A stretch of 64,000 bases of DNA from Amoebidium appalachense (Eukaryota; Ichthyosporea): assembly GCA_963693365.1 (NCBI GenBank), contig CAVNZM010000003.1, positions 2,852,001 through 2,916,000 of the forward strand, given 5' to 3'. Of the stretch, positions 57,547 through 64,000 are shown piece by piece (the stretch's first letter is position 1; every line of letters starts with the position of its first letter). The notes under the pieces were generated by a model, which was not told the origin of the DNA, searched no databases, and saw only the letters and a program-made list of their open reading frames with translations. The position numbers were made by a program, and so were the translations under genes.

Positions 57547-57928
57547 GTTCTAAGTCATTTCTTCATATTTCCATAGGCAAAAATGTGGGCCGCACTATAT
57601 AATGAGCTTGCGCGGCCCCAGGGAGGTCAGTTGCGGCGCCACTGAGCGTGTTTAGGTCTCTTTAGGCCCAATTTTTTAGCTAGGTTTTTTAAAACTCTAG
57701 TCCCCGTTTTTCGCGCTGTTGTTCGCTTTTTCTCTAGTTTATTTTGCCCAGGAGCGCGCGCTTAGCTTCGGCAGCATCTTGTATGAATTTTGCGTGCGCG
57801 CCGTTGCGTTTTAGCTGGTTTTCGGACGTTTTTTTTTTTTTTTGCGGTTACGTTTTTCCCGCGTTTTTTGTATTTTGCAGTCTTTGTTTTCAAGTTTTCG
57901 TGCTCTAGTCTGGTTTGTGAGCATTGCA

Positions 57929-58981
57929 ATGGCCCCTCCTCCTGCTCTGGTCGCCAAGAGGGCCGCTCTCCTCGAAAAGCTTTTGGAGATCTCTACCGAT
58001 GCGGACGACGTAAGTCTCAAAAGTCTGGCCGTTTTGTAGTCCAACGCCCTCCCCTGGAACAGCCTGCCGGCAGAAACCGTCAACAGTGTGGTTTCAGCCC
58101 TCAAGGCGCGCTTGGTGGCTTTTGATGACCCTGAGATGGTCGGTTGAAAAGTCACCGACCAGCTTCACTTGCTCTGTCGCACTCCTCGCAGCGGCCGTGC
58201 CTCAGGCTCCCCCCCACCTGGGTTGCCCTCTCCCCAGCGGCGTTCTGATGGTGTAGACGTCCAAAAGCAGCTGCAGGCGCTTTCTGCCCAAGTGCAAGCC
58301 CTCTCTGTTGCCCAGTCTGGTCGCCCCAAGAAGCTTTCTGTCGGCGTCCTGCTGAGCACGCTGTCTGCGCGGGCAAAGGGCAAGGAGCCTGTCTATGTGT
58401 CTGACACGGGCAGTGAAGACACCCCATCGTCGAGTGAGGATTCTTCTTCCAGCAGCAGTGGCTATGGTCGTTCCTCTCGCAGCCGTCGTTCCTCTGGCCG
58501 TTTCAAACCCAACCCCAGTCGTTATCTGCTGTCCAGCGGCACCAAAGTCAACCTGCGCGTCAAAGAACGTCTGGCCCCTTCCTACCTCAAGAGCACCTTG
58601 GCTGACCAGGCCTCGGTCACTGCGGCTGTCCACTCGGCGGATTGGGTCAGCTACTGCAACAAACGGGAGGCTCTGACGCTTGCCCGTATGCTGGATCTGC
58701 TGCTGGCTGCCGACCCTAAGGCCCGCAAGGCGTCGCCTGCTGTTGAAGTTGGTGTGCGCCGACTGCTGGCTGTGCAGACTGCTGATCAGTCCAACGAGGA
58801 CTGAGCTGTTGGAGAGCAGTTTGAGGAGCTCCCTGCGCGCAGCCTACCCCTGCCCCCTGCCTTGGCCACCCGGGCTGTTCGTCAAGCCAAGACCCTCGCC
58901 GAAGTCACCCGGGCTCGGCGCGGTCCCGGCAGTGGCGGCGCCGGTCAATCGACCCCTCCGGGGGCCGGTGCCTGCTTGTGA
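57929..58981 (+). pseudogene. Gag-like protein of retroelement copy A, three in-frame stops
   Basis: One frame stays open for about 350 codons apart from stops at 58037 (TAG), 58145 (TGA) and 58802 (TGA), ending at TGA 58979-58981. It starts MAPPPALVAKRAALLEKLLE. A Ser-rich acidic region with basic RSSRSRRSSGR follows, then a helical part (LAPSYLKSTLADQASVTA, LARMLDLLLAADPKARK). This resembles capsid-type gag of retroelements, with no zinc knuckle. Each stop is one C-to-T step from CAG or CGA. Copy B lacks this region entirely. Stop-codon reassignment is unlikely because the host genes here use TAG and TGA normally. Confidence 0.6.
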
Positions 58982-59076
58982 GATTGATCCACAGGCACCG
59001 GCTCATGTATCCCATTGCTGGGGCTGGTAAAGACGACGCTGGAATAAGAAGCACTATCCTCACTTGGAAGTCCTGC

Positions 59077-59878
59077 TTAGGCTAGCAACGCGTCTGGGTG
59101 TATATACTTAACCGCCGTTTCCATTTCCACTGACATGAGACATGAGGGCACTACAATGGTGGGTAGGAGGGCATCACCGTACGCAACAATAGTGGGAATG
59201 ATGGATAGGTGCCAGTCTTGCTCCGCAAACCCATAGCCGACCTTGTATGTGTTGTTCATGTCTGTGACCGTGAGAAGTTTCTGACCCGCACGCCCGTTGG
59301 TTATGCGCAGTTGTTTCTCGTCGTCTCTGAACAGACTCTCAGAATCCATGAAGTCTGTTTTTCTTTCTACTTATGAGTGCGTTACGATGGTGTCTGCAGG
59401 GAGAAGTAGACTCTCAGAGTCCAGGGAATGTGTTTTACCTTCCTCACATGAGTGCATTTTGATGGTGTCTTGCAGGGGGGATTAGACTCTCAGAGTCCGC
59501 TGACAATGGTTTTATATCCCATAGACGTTCACCAGTTCCTCCACCTTATCAAACCAGAATTCATCTTCTCCTCCGTGAGGGCGGAAACGCGCGCTTTCAA
59601 AAGTTCATTTTGTTTGCGGAAAGTGAGGTTGTAACTGTGCTATTTGGCACGGCGTTCGAACAAATTGAACCACCCCTCACCCGGAAGCTCGTCTGCTGTC
59701 TTGATTTTTTGGCGTTACGCTCAGCAACTTGAACGTCCCGTGCAGACCTGAGAACTTCAGCACGAGAAACCCCTAACCCCCTCCCAGCCAGGAACACCAG
59801 CCCACTAGCAAGGCCAATCTCCTCATCTGCTGTTAGAATGGGCTTTCTTGTGCCGTCACTCTTTACTCGCCCCAGCAA
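59077..59878 (-). pseudogene. Pogo/CENP-B-like transposase fragments
   Basis: Upstream piece 59878-59597: KPILTADEEIGLASGLVFLA then GLGVSRAEVL, the helix-turn-helix typical of pogo/Tigger and CENP-B proteins. In the next frame it continues GEGWFNLFERR, then NLTFRKQNELLKARV, also family-like, after a frameshift and a stop. Downstream piece 59349-59077: DWHLSIIPTIVAYGDALLP resembles the start of the DDE domain (strand before the PP-x-hydrophobic turn). Between them lies a 197-bp segment of 75-bp repeats. The catalytic rest is absent. Dead. Confidence 0.6.
59334..59530. repeat. Inverted repeat arm 1 with 75-bp internal tandem units
   Basis: Near-perfect reverse complement of 61496-61692. Internal units of about 75 bp begin with the near-palindrome GACTCTCAGARTCC and occur three times. 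Confidence 0.9.
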
Positions 59879-60593
59879 GGGGATAGATTACTTGCAGTGT
59901 CGTGTGTAGCTGCCTAGGCTGCACGCACAAACACGTGTGCTCTCCAAGGAGGCACACTTTAGATGGCAGGCCATCACCACAGCCACTCAAGGGAGGGTGG
60001 GCGGGAAAAACAAAATGCTTGACTAGAGAAAGCAACCGTTTACGGGCCTCAGGAGGCCCTGCCAACTTGCTAGACTAAGGACACAATCTGCTGAGGAGCA
60101 GGGCCAGCGACTGAGAGGCCTACGAATCTGCAGGCTAGCGGTTTATATACACGCAGGATATGGCTCACAAACATCCGATTGGCTACAGAGGAATGTAAAG
60201 ACCAAATATGGCTACACTTAAACAGGACCAATAACACATAATGGGAGAAATTGTAAACTTTACAACGTTGGGTAATCCACGACAGCCTATATATATAGTT
60301 GTCTGTATAGTAAAATGATCGGACCTGTAGGTGCAACTTCCCATGAAATGGGAATGATTTACTGATGTCGACTGGTAATCGGCAAACACGGAGGCAAGAA
60401 GCAAAGGGAAGGGAAGGGAAGGAAACACCGGTCGAACGCCGTCATTATAGTTCATCTCAGGTTTAAACCAAAACCCTGCCGGCACTGCCGGCAGAACACA
60501 CCTGCCTTCCAATCTTGTTAAACAGACCGATTTCATCCATGTACACAGGGAACCGGAGAATTATTTTAGCCGGCTTAGATACAATAATAAGTT
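59879..60593. other. Unassigned sequence between repeats
   Basis: No domain-bearing frame. It includes a duplicated-looking AGGCCCTGCCAACTTGC context and ordinary mixed sequence up to the start of retroelement copy B. Confidence 0.5.
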
Positions 60594-61283
60594 TGTAAAC
60601 ATGTTTTCTTTGCAGGAGAATTAGATAGCCCCGTTGGAGTGAAATTGTGTGTTGCGAGTGTGCTGTAAACTTCGTGGTAGTATAATGTTGTAGGCCATGG
60701 TGTGTTTGATGTGTGTGCAAAGTTTCAGGCTGCTAGCATTTTTATTTAGGGAGCTGTAGCTGTTTTTATGTTCTGTGGGATATGCCATATGGATATATTG
60801 ATGAGTTTGAGTTATATCTAGTCCGAAATGGGCGGCAATCGATTGGGTCTTTGTGATCTAGGGGTTTTAGCCACTTGTGAAAATTTTTCATTGGTTGATG
60901 TGCAGCAAAAATTCCATTTTGGTAGATTTCACGGATTTGATAGGTTCTAAGTCATTTCTTCATATTTCCATAGGCAAAAATGTGGGCCGCGCTCTATAAT
61001 GAGCTTGCGCGGCCCCAGGGAGGTCAGTTGCGGCGCTACTGAGCGCGTTTAGGTCTCTTTAGGCCCAATTTTTTAGCTAAGTTTTTGCCCACCCACCACA
61101 CCTTTGCCTATTTAGGCACTAGGCTACGTTTTTTGAGCATGTTTCTGTATGACATTTGTCATTCTTTTCATTGCTCCTGTGGAGCACACCTGTGCCTGCT
61201 TGTGAGATTGATCCACAGGCACCGGCTCATGTATCCCCTTGCTGGGGCTGGGAAAGACGACGTTGGCATAAGAAGCAAAATCG
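60594..61283 (+). mobile_element. Retroelement copy B, internally deleted
   Basis: It matches copy A at its 5' part (60594-61087, uninterrupted here) and at its 3' part (61190-61283, containing CATGTATCCCNTTGCTGGGG). About 100 unrelated bases replace the gag. It gives the empty-site sequences that define both 8-bp target duplications in copy A. Confidence 0.75.
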
Positions 61284-61495
61284 GCAGACAGGCCTGTGGT
61301 TTACCGTTTTCGATAGATCATACATGAGCTAACACATGCTTACATGCTTGCCGCGCGCCTATTTGTGCTTATAGGGTTACCAGGAAGACCATGCAGTATG
61401 CCAAATTTCACGAACCAACACCTGCAAATAAGAAGGGAAAACATGTGTCTGGAGATTGGGACAAGCAGAAGAGAAATAGATAACGGACTCAGAAC

Positions 61496-61692
61496 GAACG
61501 TCTATGGGATATAAAACCATTGTCAGCGGACTCTGAGAGTCTAATCCCCCCTGCAAGACACCATCAAAATGCACTCATGTGAGGAAGGTAAAACACATTC
61601 CCTGGACTCTGAGAGTCTACTTCTCCCTGCAGACACCATCGTAACGCACTCATAAGTAGAAAGAAAAACAGACTTCATGGATTCTGAGAGTC
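61496..61692. repeat. Inverted repeat arm 2
   Basis: Reverse complement of 59334-59530 over the full 197 bases, spaced 2 kb away. Confidence 0.9.
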
Positions 61693-62084
61693 CATCTCCT
61701 AGAGCAGAACATGCTAATCAACCACATATTGTAAATGCTCAAAATACCAACCAGACTTTGAAAATACGGGGTGGTTTTGTATATGACGTACACTTGGACC
61801 GTTTGAATTCATCGAAAGAAAACAGACAACACAACACACACGAGTACTCCAACATTAAGTTAACGAATAAATGTCCAAAAATAAATTTCCTTACATACCA
61901 TGTATGGTATATAAGACTATTGGTCCGTTATGTCCACACCAATCAAATTGAGTGCGGGGATGAACCATGCATGTGCATAACGGCAGATCGTAACCCCCCA
62001 TACTCCCTAACTCCCGATACTCAGTGGGGGCCGATAATCCTACATATGAAATTTGATCAATTACATAGTGAAATTTCAAAATGA
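61677..62084 (+). CDS. Hypothetical 135-residue frame fused to repeat arm
   Basis: The first codons (MDSES) come from inverted-repeat arm 2; a divergent frame at 59349 begins with the same MDSES from arm 1. The remainder (NTNQTLKIRGGFVYDVHLD ...) matches no family I know. It has no membrane segment or obvious motif. It may be chance or a transposon relic. Confidence 0.2.
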   Translation: MDSESPSPRAEHANQPHIVNAQNTNQTLKIRGGFVYDVHLDRLNSSKENRQHNTHEYSNIKLTNKCPKINFLTYHVWYIRLLVRYVHTNQIECGDEPCMCITADRNPPYSLTPDTQWGPIILHMKFDQLHSEISK

Positions 62085-62996
62085 ACCCTTTGTCCTTAAA
62101 TTATGACATCCTACGATATTTCTTCTATCTCAAGTGGACAGGGTGTCCGTTCCTACAAGGAAAAATAAAAATTGCCGAAATATATGTACATAACAAGAAA
62201 CTCTTATTCACATAAGGTCGTTTAACACAATGGAGAGGCCGGGACTCTTTGTCGTAAGTCAGCATATCTACACCGTGGAGGTAGTTTACTATGATGAATT
62301 ATGCCAATTGCGATTTCATTCCAAGATCATAATACCATACGCATTCGTGTGAAGGTCTATGTAAGTCATTCTAGTCAGCCCAGACACCATTCAAAGTTTT
62401 ACTATCCCTTTCGAGGGTTTCCGAACGATGGTATTTTTGTCTTTATGGTGTTAATATGGGTACCCTTGGTCGTTTTGCGGGGACTGGCACCTCCGTAGAT
62501 GCTCGGTGCTTTGTTTGTCCTGATGGGTAACGATATAACTTTAGTTACAACCAACCCTCAAACATTCCTGCATACGTGCTTTCATTAACTTCACACACAC
62601 ACTCACACAAGCTCTCTCTTTGTCACTCGGTCTCTTGCTGTGTATCTCATCTCTATCTCCCTCTCTATCATCATCTCTTCTCTCCCCCTAACTCTGTCAC
62701 GCGCACACAAACCTTTCTCGATTCCTCTCTCTCAACCCCTATTTCTTTCGTTCTTTCTCTTTTCGAAAACTGTCCACACACCTTCTGTTTTTCAAGCTCC
62801 CACTTGCTCTCTTGCTCTTTCCATCATGGCATTTTCTCTCTCTTATTCTTTACTTGGCATCTATCATCATGTACCCACACACACTCTCTCTGTCTCACTC
62901 TCCTCGTGTCTCACTCCCTTTATCCCTCTCCATCTCTCTCCCTCTCACTCTCTCCCCCTCTCACTCGCTGTTGCTCTCTCCCCACCTCTCTCCTCG

Positions 62997-63071
<75 letters not shown>

Positions 63072-63240
63072 CCCCGTCTCTCTCCCTCCCTCTTAGCCCT
63101 ACCTCCCTATCTCCGAATCTCCCTATTTCTCTCGGACATGCAAATGCACATGCACTGCACAGAAAATGGCATATACATTGGTCACCAAAAGCCCGTTTAA
63201 GCATCAACACGAACAGGCTATGGAATAATGCCAGTAGAGA
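62085..63240. other. Non-coding and CT-microsatellite sequence
   Basis: AT-rich unique sequence, then TCTC-rich simple sequence (62600-63120) with a C run of about 30 bases near 63038-63068. No gene is seen. Confidence 0.7.
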
Positions 63241-63249
63241 TACATACCC

Positions 63250-63413
63250 GTCTTTGACATCATGAGCGGTTCGTTTTCTGAATCACTTGACACGTCGGTT
63301 TGGAGACTGTTGGTGTCACCATCGGATTTGCTGGCCACACTGTCGGGGTTCTTGATGTTGTCGTTGTTGCTATTACTGTCTGAGCTGTTGATGTCTGCAT
63401 TGTGAATGTCAGT
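63250..63413 (-). CDS. Possible acidic Ser/Asp/Asn-rich exon
   Basis: An open frame of about 54 codons without ATG reads DINSSDSNSNNDNIKNP ... TDVSSDSENEPLMMSKT and ends at a good donor (GG/GTATGT). It is biased like a disordered protein segment and not like the neighbouring repeats. The acceptor side is unclear (CTGACATTCAC context). The rest of the gene would lie elsewhere on the minus strand; nothing else supports it. Confidence 0.3.
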
Positions 63414-63755
63414 CCGAGTTCAGAGCCAATGCTCAGATAAAGATTCGAAATGATTTTGTTGGTGTGGGTGGGGGAGCCTCAGAAGGTGTTTTGTTACTTC
63501 TTTCAAGTCGGAAATTTTATCACCATTGTTGTTTTTCTGCCCATACCCATAGGAAATGTGGAGGTGGTGGTGGTTGTGGTGGTTGTGGTGGTTCGGTGTG
63601 TGCGTGTGGTTCGGGGGGGGGGGGGGGGGGGGGGGGGGGGGAGGGTGGGGGAGGGGGTATGCCATGGGGGGAGGGGGAAAGGGGGGGGGGGGGGGGACCC
63701 GTGCATGTCATTGGCCGTGTGCAGGTTTGTGTGTGTGTGTGTGTGTGTGACACGT

Positions 63756-63845
<90 letters not shown>

Positions 63846-64000
63846 ATGTGCATGTGCATGTGCATGTGTGTGGACGTCTGTCTCTGTGTACATGTAAATT
63901 ATCTGCTGTAACGTTCGGAAACGTAATGTTTTGGGTTGATCAAATATGGGCCAGATTTACATCGTAAGAATTGGGTAATAGATTAAATACCTTCGTTATT
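63414..64000. repeat. GT and poly-G microsatellites at the right edge
   Basis: GGTGGTT repeats (63560-63600), G runs (63612-63640, 63679-63696) and (GT)n (63725-63843). No gene is seen. Confidence 0.85.

Larger units (their letters stand above)
52914..59060 (+). mobile_element. Retroelement copy A with gag, broken by two transposons
   Basis: Sequence shared with copy B (60594-61283) is found at 52914-53232, 54911-54949, 57555-57690 and 58966-59060. The gaps are two TIR insertions and, against copy B, the gag region. It starts TGTAAACATG, a plausible LTR edge. No pol genes and no second flanking LTR are found, so the class (LTR or DIRS-like) is open. Confidence 0.65.

Overview
This is eukaryotic nuclear DNA. 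Its genes are split by many GT-AG introns, and the window also holds LINEs, an LTR element, several TIR transposons and very long microsatellites. I cannot name the species. A dynactin p62-like gene argues against a land plant. A GC-rich gene block sits between two more AT-rich transposon nests.

Layout: (1) 1-2.05 kb, minus strand: 5' exons of a dynactin subunit 4 (p62)-like gene running off the left edge. (2) 2.27-20.6 kb: a transposon nest. A 5'-truncated LINE is split by an LTR retrotransposon (3746-11241, 5-bp target duplication), and the right LTR of that element is split by a 3.9-kb TIR transposon (6978-10857). The TIR transposon encodes an XPG/EXO1-like nuclease plus a SWIM zinc-finger protein. 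Next come a 5'-truncated LINE tail (12912-13901), a degraded but longer LINE copy on the minus strand (14062-19459) and another LINE tail (about 19560-20600). (3) 22.4-48.9 kb: five genes. They are a lectin/transmembrane/CBM20 protein, a choline/ethanolamine phosphotransferase, a coiled-coil CBM48 protein, squalene synthase, and a myotubularin with a C-terminal FYVE finger that I resolved into about 23 exons. (4) 49-62 kb: a second nest. A MITE lies at 49605-49992. A gag-bearing retroelement is broken by two TIR transposons, each with an 8-bp target duplication; one carries a THAP-domain gene. Pogo-like transposase debris and a deleted second copy of the retroelement follow. (5) 62-64 kb: microsatellites and one possible acidic exon.

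Functional links are modest. The CBM20 and CBM48 proteins both suggest starch or glycogen binding and lie about 5 kb apart with the phospholipid-synthesis gene between them. Squalene synthase (sterols), the phosphotransferase (phospholipids) and the myotubularin-FYVE (phosphoinositides) are all membrane-lipid functions.

The two most unusual signals are the XPG-SWIM transposon and the way intron repeats are anchored on splice sites. At many introns the tandem repeat unit is a copy of the real 3' splice site, while (GT)n or G-runs start at the 5' splice site. Exon coordinates were worked out by hand from reading-frame continuity, splice dinucleotides and family resemblance; no search or alignment was run.
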